Positions 1 through 11,288 are shown, counted from the first letter of the stretch. The stretch is DNA of 64,000 bases from Ziziphus jujuba (GCF_031755915.1 NC_083389.1:20888501-20952500), one strand, 5' to 3'. Program-made: numbers and translations. Notes: a model not told the origin generated them from the letters alone.

Positions 1-439
1 ATTAGAATAAAAACAACAATTATGCAAATAATAATAATAACGATACTAATAATAATAATAATAATTAGGTAATAAAATAAATATGATAATATAATAAACT
101 AGTATAATAAAATAATTAAACTTTGATGTTTAAGATTATTTAAAAGAATTAGTTAAGAGTATGAATAGATCCATAAATACAAAACTTTGAAACCATATAT
201 AATCTATGTAAAAATATATCAATTAAGACTAAAAATTACCTGATATACCATACTATATACAAGTGTATAGTTCCATAATATCAATAACTCATAAGTATAC
301 TACTATCAATACAATCAGATGTGGTTGCCTATAATTGCCATCAAACCTACTGATCTTGTAGGTAGTAGAAATATGATAATAAACCACCCATATGCATATC
401 CAACCTCCTATTGATATAATCTTGTAACTGTCACGGTAT
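1..439. other. AT-rich non-coding DNA
   Basis: No open reading frame or recognisable element is visible. The first 66 bases hold an imperfect AAT-type trinucleotide repeat. The rest is low-complexity AT-rich DNA leading into the repeat fragment that follows. Confidence 0.6.
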
Positions 440-780
440 TATATGGTACACCTAATACATAATATATTAGAAATACACCTATTGCACCTTACGATATACC
501 GGTGTTGCTAAATGATACTTGGCATCCCAAACATTAGTTGACCGAAGGGGGAAAAGAACCTGCATGCGACTCCTTTAGTGTCCCAAAGGTTCAAGTGCTC
601 AATAACTCGCCATCTTATGGCTAAGGGGAGGATGGTTAATACCAACACTACAAATACCTGCCTACCCTTGCTCGTCTTAGCTCTCATAGGAGTGGAAAAA
701 TTTGTTTTCCTCAGCCATAGAGAGGGTAGCTTATGCCATTACTGTAGAATACTTGCTTTCCCTCACATATCATAACTCAA
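440..780. repeat. LTR-like repeat fragment, diverged copy of 9336-9560
   Basis: The stretch around 482-545 aligns by eye with 9338-9402: both run through a TGCACC..TACG.TATAC block, then a TTGGCATCC or CTGGCATCC block, then a TGACCG or TGACGG block. A second shared block (AATAACT.GCCAT, then GGGGAGG.TGG) follows in both. The similarity is partial, with indels. A small frame here (578-775) has no family resemblance and is not taken as a gene. Copies at two places point to a dispersed element, probably part of an LTR, but no end or target-site duplication was seen. Confidence 0.4.
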
Positions 781-1133
781 AAAGGAACGACTGATACCTA
801 TTGAGAACATAGATACTATATAGTGCATTTGAAAACCAAATTATCATGAATAGATACAATAATATGAAAATATAAAATTTTCACAATTCCATTTTAAAAC
901 CATAAATATAATATAATATAATATAATTTGAAAACAAATACAATTGAACATAATCAAATAATCTTGGGAAATCCTAATTACATATACATATATACAAATA
1001 CATTTACATAATTTTAGAATATATACATACCATGGTCAAATATAATAACAAAAAAAGTATCAATTTCCCATAAATCCATTTCCAAACCACATTTGAAAAT
1101 ACTCGTAGCATAATTTCTTAATTCATAAATAAT
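781..1133. other. AT-rich non-coding DNA
   Basis: Nothing beyond A/T-rich low-complexity sequence is recognisable. It borders the truncated 3' side of the copia remnant that follows. Confidence 0.5.
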
Positions 1134-1187
1134 TCAATAATAAATAAAATTTATAAATGAGAATATCAAGTTGCAAATCAACATTAA

Positions 1188-1442
1188 AAAAATAAATAAA
1201 TATTTCTGTTTCAGGAAATAGATCCAACATTTCCTTGAATAATCATCAATGTAAATGACAAAGTACCTCATTCCAGCATGAGTTGTCTCATTCATCGGTC
1301 CACACAAATCCGAGTGCATAAGTTGTAGTTTTTCCTTTACTTTTTCGAGAGTTGTCAAAAGGAAATAGGTGCCTCTTGAGTTTGCCAAGTTAACATGTTT
1401 GGCATACAGTTTTAATCTCTTGGATTTGTGGTAGATTATCAA
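1188..1442 (-). pseudogene. copia integrase core, N-terminal fragment
   Basis: The translation has the start of a copia integrase core: LQLMHSDLCGPM, then a segment ending YFVIYIDDYSRKCWIYFLKQK. The first catalytic Asp region (HSDLCGP) and the IDDYSR block are recognisable. Homology then stops and the frame runs into AT-rich sequence. The remaining two catalytic acidic residues are missing, so it cannot act as an integrase. It follows the protease/GAG-pre-integrase fragment directly. Identification as copia integrase is firm; the exact break point is approximate. Confidence 0.85.
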
Positions 1443-1449
1443 TAATTTG

Positions 1450-2028
1450 TTAAGTTTGCATTTGGTTTATGGTGGCATAGTTGTAATGATTGAGCCTTTT
1501 ATGCCATAACGCTGACTCTTCTTGGACTTCAGTACTCAAGGCCGATTGATTTCGTTGATTAAAATCAATCACAAGGCTATTATTCTTCATATGGATAATT
1601 AATACAACTTTTCCATTCTTAGATATTTCACAACTTGTATCTAAGAATTTTAAAGTGTTAACTTTCATCATAAGCTGTGGCACACTCAATAGGTTCTCAT
1701 ACAGGTTTGGAACATATAACACATTTATGATTAGTGTTGTAGCTTTGGGTGTTTTGATCACCAAATCTTCTTTTCCTTGTGCCTCCATTATTTGTCCATT
1801 TGCTGCCTTGATTTTAGTTGCAATTTTTGGGTCTAACTTCATAAATAAGTCATGGTTATTGCACATGTGATTTGTACAACTGGTGTCTAAAATCCAAGAG
1901 TCTTTGGTTGTGGTTGCAAGGTTGCAGGTGGCTATGAAGGTGTGTTCATGCTCTTCACTTGACTCCTTGGGTTCTTGAGCTTGTCTAGCGTCTTGCCTTT
2001 GTTTTTTCCTCCTACAAACCTTCTCCAT
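1450..2028 (-). pseudogene. copia protease plus GAG-pre-integrase fragment
   Basis: This 192-residue frame has the copia aspartic protease region, in which the expected DSG-type active site appears as DTSCTNHM, with Gly replaced by Ser. Downstream come NVLYVPNLYENLLSVPQL, the usual protease tail, and LWHKRLNHYNYATI, the GAG-pre-integrase signature. The preceding minus-strand sequence (about 2029-2150) reads as two decayed CCHC knuckles containing two stops. The altered active site and lost upstream frame argue against activity. It sits between the gag and integrase fragments of the same element. Confidence 0.85.
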
Positions 2029-2205
2029 GTGATCGAATTGCTTTCAAATTTTGCATTGAGTATTCAATCTCCACCAACACAGTTTGGCTGTGTGTCCTTA
2101 CTTCTTGTATATTGTACAAGGACCATAAGTCTTTTTGTTCCTTCTTTGCTTGGTGATGTCCTTGCCACTATTTGGCTTTGAAAAACGCTGATATTGCTAT
2201 ATTGA

Positions 2206-2860
2206 TTAGCCTTTGTTGTTGGTTGCAAGGACTGCTTCACTCAAACTAGAATCACCTTGAAGCCAAAGACTCCTCTTTTGTTCCGTGGCTTGCAAGGCAT
2301 TAATCAATGCAGCAACTAAGATATGTGAGAGATCTCTTGTCTCTTCCAAAAATGAAATCTTCACTTCATATTTATCTGAAAGGAACATGAGGATCTTTTC
2401 TACAATCCTTTGATTTGGTAAATCTTCACCTTGTAAACGGATTTGGTTCACAATCATCATGATTTGTTTAAGCACTCTTTCATAGTTTCATGTTCAAAAT
2501 TTTCATATTCTCAAACTCTCTTTTAAAGTTGAGCAGTTGCATTTGTTTTATTCTTGTGGTTCCTTGGAACTCCTCTTGAAGTATTTTCCAATCTTCTCTA
2601 GGTATTGTGCAAGTAATAATCCTTGTAAAGATCTCATCATTAATAGCGGCTTGTATTGCTATGAGATCTTTATAAGGTCTTGCATTTTCTTCATGATGGA
2701 GCTTAATTTGGTTATAGAAGCTCCTACCCTTAAAAGTTCTGGTTCATAATCATATTCAACTAGCTCCTAAAGGTCATAAGCTTGAAGATAGGCTTTCATT
2801 TTAACTGACTAAATTGATTTTGGAAGAGTTTTAAAGCGCTTGGCCTTGAAAGTTATGAAT
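2206..2860 (-). pseudogene. copia gag (UBN2-type) pseudogene
   Basis: The clearest frame (2206-2475) reads VNQIRLQGEDLPNQRIVEKI and later LINALQATEQKR, typical of plant copia gag of the UBN2 family. It continues upstream in other frames to MKAYLQAYDL (ATG at 2799). Two in-frame TAG codons, at 2809-2811 and 2767-2769, stand where the family usually has Trp, so both look like TGG-to-TAG changes. At least one frameshift separates the two halves. The gag is clearly dead. Confidence 0.85.
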
Positions 2861-2960
2861 AAGGTGCTAAATTTTCTTCAAGGCCGGTATGGATGTCTCT
2901 CTTGTTTTCAAAAGGAAAATTAAAATGTTTTTGCCAAAACCAAAATTCATTTATTTATTG

Positions 2961-3973
2961 TAATGTTATACATATATATAGCATAAAAAAGTGGTGTGAA
3001 AGCACACCATGGCCAAACCAATGCACCAATAATTTTTAAGTGCTTCATGGTGAAGCAAGTGCATGTGTAAAGGTAACTTCATGACATGCTTTCTAAAATT
3101 TTGACAAGTGTTGCTGCCTTATTAAGTACTTCAAGTTGAAGTAGTCCTCATTTATGATGGCACGTGTCTTCACTTCGTTGGAGGAAAGATAGGCCGAATT
3201 ATTAGGCTCCGTGTCATAAAGTAGGTATCCATGTCATCATCTTTATCACCAAGGTGTGTCCATGTCATCAAGATAACTAAGTTTTCTTAAATCCCAATTT
3301 AGCTAATACACTTTAATTAAATCATTTTGGTGTCTTTGTGAACCAACTTAACTTGCCTAGCTTGTACAAATTTTGGCTAAAACAAACGACAAGATAAAAT
3401 ACAAAAACAAGCTTGAATAGCAATCCCTCGGCCAAAGTGACTAGGTCTCGGGTTTGCTTATTATCATGGGTAACAATGCAATGATTCTCTAATAGGAAGG
3501 CTAGGAAATTTCAAAAATCATATTCTTGTTTTATAGTGTGCATACTGTATATTTTTCTATTTCCTCTACTTAATTTAACATGGTTAATTTTTATAGGTGT
3601 TTCTGCCATAATGATGCTAAATGGGGACCTTTATAAATATTATTATTAACCTTTCATATTTGTTTTTAGATTTTGATGGATATCGATCTAATTTGAGGAC
3701 TAAGGCATTTAGATAGCTTTTTGATGATAGTTTGACTGATGCCAAAAAGACAGTGAGAGAAATAAGAGTACTCTAACTGTGTTATTTCATAATTGAGAAG
3801 TATCACATAGAGGAATTTTGTTAAGCATTGTGTTCCTAGGTTTTTTAAATTTTTTTTTTAATACACGTGTAAGGATTTGTAATTGCTATTGGAAATAAAT
3901 ACATATTTTTTTTTTGGATGAAGAAGCTTCATTACTTGGATCTATTGCATTCTTTTATTCAAGGTGTTATTGA
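2961..3973. other. non-coding DNA, possible decayed 5' LTR of the copia remnant
   Basis: No coding potential was recognised. The part 2961-3440 lies where the 5' LTR of the minus-strand copia remnant should be, but no second copy exists in the window to confirm it. From 3440 to 3973 nothing is recognisable. Confidence 0.35.
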
Positions 3974-5018
3974 TAGGGTGGACATTGGTTCAAGTTAGGT
4001 AGTTTTTGGTAAAATACCAAACTAAATTGAGCTGATCAATTAGTTAGGTTACAAACTGAACTGAAAGATAGGAGCAAAAAAGCCACATTAAACTAAACCA
4101 AATTTAGCCAGTTCGGTTCAGTTTAGATCGTTGGTTTTGAACTTACTGGTTAACATTAAAAGCTACTAGTTGGTGTCGAACAACTTTTGGGTTTAATGCT
4201 AGTGGTTGGAGTTTAAGGCTTTTAATCATAAAGAAAGCTATTGGTTGTTGTTGAAGGCTAGGCTACTGATCGTCGTCACAATCATGGATTGTGGATTTGG
4301 TCACTCTTGGGATCTAGTTTCTACCATGATCAAAATGGTCAAGATCATCATCTAGATCTGGTCGACGCAGAGAACTTATTGCCATCTTGGTCATTGGTTA
4401 GTAGTCAACTGGGTGTGTGGTTGAGGCAGTATGGCTGAGGTCCCTTGGGTGAGGTTATGCTGCTATGTGAAGGTGGTATACTTAAATAGTTTTCCTTCAT
4501 ACTAGACTTTTGAGGAAATTAGGTGAGTTTAATAAAATTTGAGTAAGTTTGGGTGAGGTTGTGTGGCTGTGTTGAGTTCGTCTTGGTCATTGGTTATAGT
4601 TTAGGGTTTGTGTGGTTGTGTGGAGTTCATCTTTGTCACTGGCTAATAGTTTAGAGTTTCAATTTTTCACATTTGGAAATTAAAATGATTAAATGAATTA
4701 TGAAATTATAAAATTATATTCAAATAATTGTTATTTAGGGATTTGGGTGAAAATAAATCTAATGGTGATGAGGAATAAACTAATTAGAATTTTCTATGTA
4801 ATAAAAATAATAAAATATTCAAATATTGTATATATTTTATAATCTTGGTCCAGTTCGATTTGGATAGGTCTAAAAGTATGATAAATTAAAAATCAAACTG
4901 ATTAAATCAGTTTTTCACTAATAGAAACCAAACTGAACCTAGATATTTTAAAAAAACTAAATCGAATCAATTTATTTCGATAGCTTTAATAGTCCAATTC
5001 AAATTTTGCCCTCCCTTA
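3974..5018. mobile_element. non-autonomous hAT-like TIR element
   Basis: The ends form imperfect terminal inverted repeats: the left begins TAGGGTGGACATTGG, and the right end read in reverse begins TAAGGGAGGGCAAAA. Both then pass through a TTGAATT/TTCAAGTT-like block. Flanking 8-mers are GTTATTGA (3966-3973) and ATTATTCA (5019-5026), matching at six of eight positions, consistent with an aged 8-bp hAT target-site duplication. The interior has self-complementary GGTTCAGTTT/AAACTGAACC blocks near each end and a duplicated segment of about 60 bp at 4560-4660. No transposase frame is visible. Confidence 0.5.
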
Positions 5019-5597
5019 ATTATTCACTCCATTGTCAGAAGACTAAAATAAATAAAATAGATCTTATTTAGGATTACTTGGTATTACTTTGTATTACTTT
5101 TATAATAATTTTCACTTTTGGATTTAATGAAATCTATTGAGATATTACCTATTGTAATTAAAGTTTTTCTCCTTGGTGACCTGTTAAGAGAATGAAAGTG
5201 TCAAGGCCCATCTAATATTTTTTACCAAAACCCTAAATAAGCCTTAATTACAGGAGAAATCCTACTAGACTATTCTATGAAAAATCCGACAGCATCTCCC
5301 CTACAGGTTGAGCATGGTCCAAAAATTCCCTACATAAAACTTTTCCTATACAACATCACCTTACTCCTCTTTCCTCACTACAAGAGATTCCACAAATTTC
5401 AGGACTTCTATAACAATGGCACATGGATATAGACACAAGGAATAATTTAATAAAACATAAATACCTTTATAATTTAGATCCGCTCACACCTCCCACTTAG
5501 TATGGTACTAAATTTCTATATCGCTTTACGAACATACCAAATATATAATGTAGATAGGAGGGTAATAAAACAACAATAATAGTACAACTTGTCTTAG
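5019..5597. other. non-coding DNA, nothing recognised
   Basis: No coding frame or repeat structure was recognised. Its composition is less AT-rich than its surroundings, and it may belong to a decayed element, but no partner copy was seen in the window. Confidence 0.4.
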
Positions 5598-5706
5598 GGC
5601 TACCACATTTGTCCGAAAACTACCACACTTACCCGTAGACTATCATACTTAACTGAAGGTTGTAATACTTGTTTGAAAGCTGTGATATTTTCTCGAAAGC
5701 CGCCGT
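5598..5706. repeat. degenerate tandem array, about 21-bp unit, five copies
   Basis: Five successive units of 20-23 bases share the pattern CTACCACACTTACCCGTAGA with substitutions. Examples start near 5600, 5622, 5642, 5663 and 5684. The array abuts the trinucleotide-rich tract to its right. Confidence 0.6.
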
Positions 5707-6112
5707 ATAATAATAATAGTAATAATAATGATGATAAAATTAATCATAATAAATAATAATAATAATAATTACAATAATAATTAGCAATAATGCTAATAAT
5801 AACAATAAGAAAAATGACAAATAATAGTAATAATAAATAAATAAATAATAAATAACTGAATAATAATAACAACGACAATATTAATAACAATGATAAATAA
5901 TAACAACTACGATAATAATTAAAAATATCAATGATAAATAACAATAATAATAATAATAATGATAATGATAGTCACAATAATAATAATAACAATAACGATA
6001 TTAATAACAATAATAATGATAAATAGTAACAATAATTAAAATAAAAATAGTGATTCACTAATGACAAATAATAATAATAATAATAATGAGGATAATAATA
6101 GATAATCAAACT
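5707..6112. repeat. compound AAT/AAC trinucleotide repeat tract
   Basis: About 400 bases consist almost wholly of AAT, AAC and GAT triplets with interruptions. Long Tyr/Leu-rich frames on the minus strand are artefacts of this composition. The tract sits where the rest of the gypsy polyprotein should have followed the gag fragment to its right. Confidence 0.85.
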
Positions 6113-7001
6113 CATGAATAGTAATTCATGAACTTGTACCTTTCCTCTTGAATTCATTCTCAAGTTTAATAGCCACATGCAACATCTCTTCCACATATTA
6201 TTGTAATTCTAATTGATTGATTATTTCTCGATTCAAACCTCCCAAAAACCTTGCCATGGTTGCCTCACGATTCTCATTCATACTCAATCTCATCATGAGT
6301 ATCTCCATCTCCTTGTAATAATCTTCCATGGACATATTTCCTTGAGATAAAGATTGTAACTTTTGATGTAGCAACCTATGGTAATGAGTCAGTACAAATT
6401 GCTTCCTCATGGCTCCTTTTATTTGTCGTCAAGTAGTAATCAATTCATCACCTACTCTCCTTCGGATACTTTGCTCATTTGTCCATCATTAAAGTACATA
6501 ATGACCAAATTTCAAAGCTGCCAATTAAACTTTCTTAGCCTCCAAATAGTTATGACAATTGAATATCATCTCCATTCGCTCCTCTCACTCTAAGTAAGCC
6601 TCTAGATCACTTTTTCCTGTAAAAGGTGGTATGTTGATATTAATATTTTCAAGATCATCATCCTCTTCCTTTGCTGGTCTCCCACGGATTGGTCTTTCTT
6701 GGAGTGAAAAAATATCATCAATTTCTTCTTCAAGATTATCTCCAAAATTACCTTCCTCGAATTCCTCTCTAGATCGCCCTCGACCTCCTCGACCTCCATG
6801 TATATCAAACCTTAGATTCAGCCCACCTTGTGATGTTTCTAACTTGTTCATCCTTTTATCAAGATGATCAAAGCGAGCATTCATCCACTGTAATTGTTCC
6901 AAGACTGCCATCATATCCGTGTGCTCACCTCCACTTCTCGTAGCTCGGGAATCACCCTTGAATCCTACAGATTCCTCTTCATTAATTCTTAATGATTTCA
7001 T
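6113..7001 (-). pseudogene. Ty3/gypsy gag pseudogene
   Basis: Starting at ATG 7001, the first 138 residues contain a Gln/Asp-rich N-terminus, a Gly/Arg-rich stretch and IPPFTGKSDLEAYLE, the usual lead-in to a gypsy retrotransposon gag domain. The frame stops at 6585-6587 (TGA where Trp is expected), then continues in readable fragments: MEMIFNCHNY, a decayed middle, and RLLHQKLQSLSQG with MEDYYKEMEILM and ATMARFLGGLNREI (6198-6410). It ends near 6115 with a KLENEFKRKG-like segment. Gag forms the virus-like particle in intact elements; this copy cannot, because of stops and loss of the CCHC end. Confidence 0.85.
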
Positions 7002-8101
7002 CTCCTCTCCTCATCCTTAGATCTGTCATATTAGCAAAAATAATACAAAAATCCTCACCAAATTCACTCCCTCACGTGTTCCACTCAAACAAGATCTCGA
7101 CACTCGTATTTGCACACTAGTTTCGGCTTTTACCCTCTTTTAAGCTCACACTCTTTTGCCTTTTCCAATCAAAGAATTATCTCAAAGTTCTAATTAAAAC
7201 ACACACAAAACAGCAACTAGATCACAAGTTTGTTCTAATTAAACTCATCAACAAAAAAATAGCAAAATACGGAGTGAATTAATAAAACCTAGTTCTCGAT
7301 TTTTCTAGCAAAAATAAAGTAGATCAACGAGTAAATTTTCGGAATGAATAAAGAGCTGACCAGAATATTAATAAACCAATAATTCAAGAATAAAATATAG
7401 AAAAGAGATTCAAACAATGAACAAGAATCAATTTGAACAAAATAGGGAATAGTCATTGATTGTTGTTCTTGTAATTTAAGGTTTTGTGTTAAATCCTTTA
7501 CCAATTTTAATCCAAATAATTTTAGCACTCAAAATTCAAATATCCAGCAGAAAAATTGAATTTCTAGCAACTCTAAATTTCACAATTTAAAATTTCCAGC
7601 ACAAACAAATTCAAACTCCCAAATTTCAACAAACCGGCTTTTTTTTTTTTTTTTATTCACTCACAGAACTCAAACACAACTCCAGTAGCAAGAATCAACA
7701 ATAAAATTGCAATACCAACACCAAAATTGCACTAAACCCTAGAACTCACTCCAATAATAACAAATTGCACAATTTTTAGGGTTTTATACAATATGCTTTG
7801 AAAACTCTCTTTTTTTTTTTTTTTTTTTGGAATATATGAAAACAACTAATTACAATTAAAACAGCAAAGAAAAATCAACACTAAACCAATTAACAAGAAC
7901 AATGATGAAAAACAACCAACAAACTAGGAAGCAAAAATATGGTAAAACAAGAAAACCTAATTTAACTAGGATTGCTTTTTTTTCCTTTAATACTGCAGAA
8001 CATGTATGAACTAAAAATAATCTTAACCTAATGCCAAAATTGCAGATTAACACAAAACAAAATAAAATAAATAAGATAGATCAAACCTGAACAAAATCTT
8101 A

Positions 8102-8113
8102 GCTCTGATGCTA
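8102..8113 (-). other. primer-binding site of the gypsy fragment
   Basis: The minus-strand 12-mer TAGCATCAGAGC matches the initiator-tRNA-Met-type site TGGTATCAGAGC at ten of twelve positions. It lies two bases inside the LTR end at 8116, the expected place for minus-strand priming. Confidence 0.7.
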
Positions 8114-8115
8114 AA

Positions 8116-9187
8116 TGATACGAACCTAGGTTGACTTGCACCTAAGCCTGTATTATATTAGCCTAGAATCAAAAGATTAAGTTCAAATTATTATGGTCAT
8201 CTCAACCCCTAATCAACCTGTGACTAGAAACCTAGGTATATCAAAGATGCCACAATAGGTGATGGAAGTCCTATTGATAAATCAAACTAAAACACTTACT
8301 TTCTAATGGTATTTTAGGTGTTCAAATAGAACAAAGAAAATTCTTTTCTCACAAATAAATTTCTGAATAATATTCTAGGTATCTTCTCATTGAAAAATAA
8401 GCTCTTAAATAGGCTAAAGTCACAAAACAATAAACCCTAAAAGCTAAGAAAAAATCGGCCATAAGTTGACTAGTTCCTAATGTGGCCGAAAATTTCATTC
8501 CTTTTCTAACCTAATTTTGATTAATTAATTCCTTTATTTTGAATTAGAAATTAATTAATTTGCAATAATAATTCCTAGAATATTATTCAGAAAGTTAAAC
8601 GCAAATTAGGAAATTAATTGACTAGTTTGATCACTAAGGTATTTTTGACCAATTTCCAGCTTGTAAAGGTTCCAAATCAGCTCCTATATGCTATGTAGGA
8701 TGTCAAATAGGATTAAGAATGATTTCCATATGATTCCCTTGATTGGAACAAAGAGAAAATGCCAAATCAGAAAAATACAATAAAGCCAACAATGAAAACA
8801 ACAATTTCAGCCAAAAACTCCTCCTATGTACAAATGCATTTTTTGATTGCTCTTGCTTCTGCCTTGACTTGTTTCCATGAACTCTTAGTGATATTGATTG
8901 AGTTCAAAAAGTTTGAACTCATTCCTTACTGTCTGGAGTCCAAAAATGCACTAAAATAGCTATCCGGGTCCATATCAGTCTTCACCACCTGGATGTATAA
9001 AACGGATCTTGTATCTTCTGATATGGTTAAACCTTTTTAAGGATTGATAACTCCCTATATGAATCCATCCAAGTTGTCTTTCAATCTCTTGGCTTGTGCT
9101 ATAATGATTGGCCCGGTCTTCAGGTGTATTGGATCATGTGCACCTTAGCGAGTAGTCGATTGTACGGGTTCGAGCGGCTTCTCATCA
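8116..9187 (-). repeat. Ty3/gypsy 5' LTR (copy A)
   Basis: The repeat begins TGATACGAACC and ends CTCATCA on the plus strand, so it has TG..CA ends. It is collinear with 39279-40412 over its full length: the shared start, an AAATAGGCTA block, a TTAATTAATTCCTTTATTT block, a GCTA-CCGGGTCC block and the same right end. The gag fragment and primer-binding site lie immediately to the left, so this is the 5' LTR of a minus-strand element. No matching target-site duplication can be tested because the other LTR is lost. A frame at 8759-8959 lies inside it and is not a gene. Confidence 0.8.
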
Positions 9188-9662
9188 ATAACCGTCTAAC
9201 CCCCTGGACTCATAGGCAGCAAAATTACAAAGCTAAGCTACTTATGGATCAACGTAGATTATTGCCCCTATACAGTGTGGTACATACAAATATAACTTAA
9301 TATATATATATATACGTATATATGAAAAAGATACTTGATGCACCATACGGTATACTAGTGGTGCCAGATAGCACCTGGCATCCTGAGCACTATCTGACGG
9401 AGAGGTTAAAGAGAGAAAATTGTAATTGGTCACCTTGGCATCCCGCGATGTTGATTGCTAATAACTTGCCATGGCTAAACAATCGCCCTTTGACCGAGGG
9501 GAGGGTGGCTGATGCTCAGCATGCACCATCTTTGTCATACCTCAACCCCATAGCTCCTACAAGATGGCCATACATAACAATTCAAAACTACACGATACAA
9601 AACAATAGCAATGATATATATATATATATATTTGCCTTCATCCAATGCTCTTTCTCCACTAT
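9188..9662. repeat. LTR-like repeat fragment, diverged copy of 440-780
   Basis: The part 9336-9560 resembles 480-780 as described there. TA dinucleotide runs lie at 9299-9322 and 9618-9632. The frame at 9322-9684 has no recognisable family and is taken as chance. Confidence 0.4.
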
Positions 9663-11130
9663 CTATTCTATTTCTCCTCGGTAGACACTAAACATAGCCT
9701 CTGCTTGCCTAAAATGGCCATGAAGTTCATCTTCAAATGCTTTATGAAGTTCACATGTATACAAGTGCCCACTCCCAACTGAGTATAAGCTGCCACATAA
9801 TAACCAATATCTCCATCTATCAATGGAGACATAATTAAAAGATAAACAAATCCTGCAATAATACAACACCCACAGCACAATTAGCAATGCAAAAAACTGA
9901 CATGACATCCATATCTCCTCCCTAATCAATGTTTTTGGAAATTGAACCTAGCTAGCAAACAAGAATGCACAAATGCCATATTTGAGGTCATCGTTGCATA
10001 AAAAACCATAGCTAAGCCACCAATCTTTAATCATTGAAAACAATTGGAAACTCGTAACCCTACAAACCCAGTCATCAATGGAGTGATCTAGAGCACCCAT
10101 CCTTGCTCATTGCATGCCCAAACGCTACAAATACCAATCGAATGGAAATCGAAACATACCCTTAACCATGCTTTCAAAAGGACCAAAATCATCAATTTAC
10201 AAAAAAAGGAAATAATTACAATAATAAAAAAATGATTTTGCTTTTCATTATATAAATCTAATTAAAGAAGAACCAAAAAAAGAAAAAAAAGCAAAGGAAC
10301 AGTCAAACAAAATTAAATATTTATGCAACAATGAAAGAAAATCAAAGTTTTAGAATATATACCTTGAGGCAGAAATCGAGATTGAGAGGGACAATGAATG
10401 GGTGGTGCACTAATAGTGAATCAGTGGTGCTTGGTGGTGCTGTCATGAGAGATCGAGAGGAAGAATGAGATCTGGAAGGAGAAATCAAAAGGGAGAAATT
10501 GAGAGGGAGAACCAAGATCGTGGTGCTCAACAAACATAGACCTTTAAGCTACAATGAAATATCGATGGCAAAGTACCAGAGTTTCAAGATTCTCATTGTC
10601 TCAGTTGGATTTTGGTGTTGCTACTTCAGTGGTTGAACATGAAGTTTAGGTAAAAATTCCATTGTGGGTTCCAAAAGTTTCAATCGAGAGGAAGAAGAAG
10701 ACTTTTTATAAAATTGTTTTATCTTTTAAACTTTTTGACTAACGGGTACAATGGGAAGATGTAGATAGAACAAAAAATATTAGAATCAGGTGGACATGGA
10801 TCGTATACAACCTATTTGAGTGGGTAATGGGCCAAATTCTCCTTTTAGTTGGGTAATACAAGATAATGGCCCATTTTCAATTAAAAGTTTCAAATTGTTT
10901 GCTATCTTCTAGACTTCTTGGTTAAGAAATTCCTTTGGGTTTTGAAACCCCTGCTTTCAAAATCTGATTCCTCTTAGCATTTAGTGAGGGAGTAAGAATA
11001 TAATATACAGAAGTTTACATAATTTTTCATCATTATCATTTGTTCAACTATGAATCATTTAAAGAGACCTTTTTATTAATAATGCACTTTAAACATACAA
11101 GGACATGAACTTTATATAGTAATTATCTAT
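9663..11130. other. mostly non-coding; possible unidentified gene fragments on minus strand
   Basis: Two short minus-strand stretches look somewhat coding-like. One (about 9663-9860) follows a good splice-acceptor-like TTATTGCAG and reads FVYLLIMSPLIDGDIGYY, a membrane-like segment. The other (about 10370-10464) starts at an ATG, gives a Ser/Thr/Pro-rich peptide and ends at a donor-like AAG|GTATAT. I could not join them into a gene or recognise a family. The remainder (10560-11130) shows nothing beyond AT-rich DNA and the flank of the desiccation-related pseudogene. Confidence 0.25.
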
Positions 11131-11288
11131 TTAACTATGACCTAGCAATATGGCCATTTCATCCTTTGGGATAGTACCTCCTAGAATTTTTTCACTTTGA
11201 CTTCCATATACAATTCTAAGTATTTCCATTAGGTTATATCATAAGCAACCAAGTTTGAATCTTTGACGAGCACATTGCTGGTAAGTTT
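11131..11288 (-). pseudogene. desiccation-related protein pseudogene, 3' part of last exon
   Basis: Minus-strand translation starts right at the copia border with SNVLVKDSNLVAYDI, and after a stop/frameshift gives EILRIVYGSQSEKILGG and a terminal TAA at 11131-11133. In the PCC13-62 desiccation-related family the C-terminal part has the same succession: a GNVLAGD-like motif, SLAY, EILRIVYGSG and a GGFYPKG-like end. It continues the exon broken at 17502, with the reading frame resuming across the insertion. It is non-functional because of the insertion, the stop near 11230 and other lesions. Confidence 0.8.

Larger units (their letters stand above)
1134..2960 (-). mobile_element. Ty1/copia retrotransposon remnant (gag to integrase start)
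   Basis: Read on the minus strand, the order is gag, two degenerate CCHC zinc knuckles, protease, GAG-pre-integrase and the start of the integrase core. This is the Ty1/copia order. The remnant stops inside integrase near 1190, and reverse transcriptase and RNase H are absent. There are several stops and frameshifts. No convincing primer-binding site or LTR pair was found. A minus-strand TATATATA-type box near 2973-2985 is compatible with a degraded 5' LTR to the right, but this is weak. Confidence 0.85.
6113..8113 (-). mobile_element. Ty3/gypsy internal fragment: PBS, leader and gag
   Basis: On the minus strand the order is LTR end (8116), a primer-binding-site-like 12-mer at 8102-8113, a non-coding leader (7002-8101) and gag. 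Everything downstream of gag (protease, reverse transcriptase, integrase) and the 3' LTR are missing and replaced by the trinucleotide tract. The leader holds long T tracts at 7638-7655 and 7809-7828 but no gene. Confidence 0.8.

Noticed and set aside
5702..6110. CRISPR-like regular repeats
   Set aside because: The repeats are trinucleotides without unique spacers, and the DNA is from a plant nucleus.
5744..6196. Tyr/Leu/Ile-rich minus-strand frames that look like membrane proteins
   Set aside because: They are translations of the AAT/AAC trinucleotide tract; the apparent transmembrane character is due to composition.
9322..9684. A 120-residue plus-strand frame
   Set aside because: It coincides with the LTR-like fragment that resembles 440-780, ends in a TA repeat, and shows no conserved protein motif.
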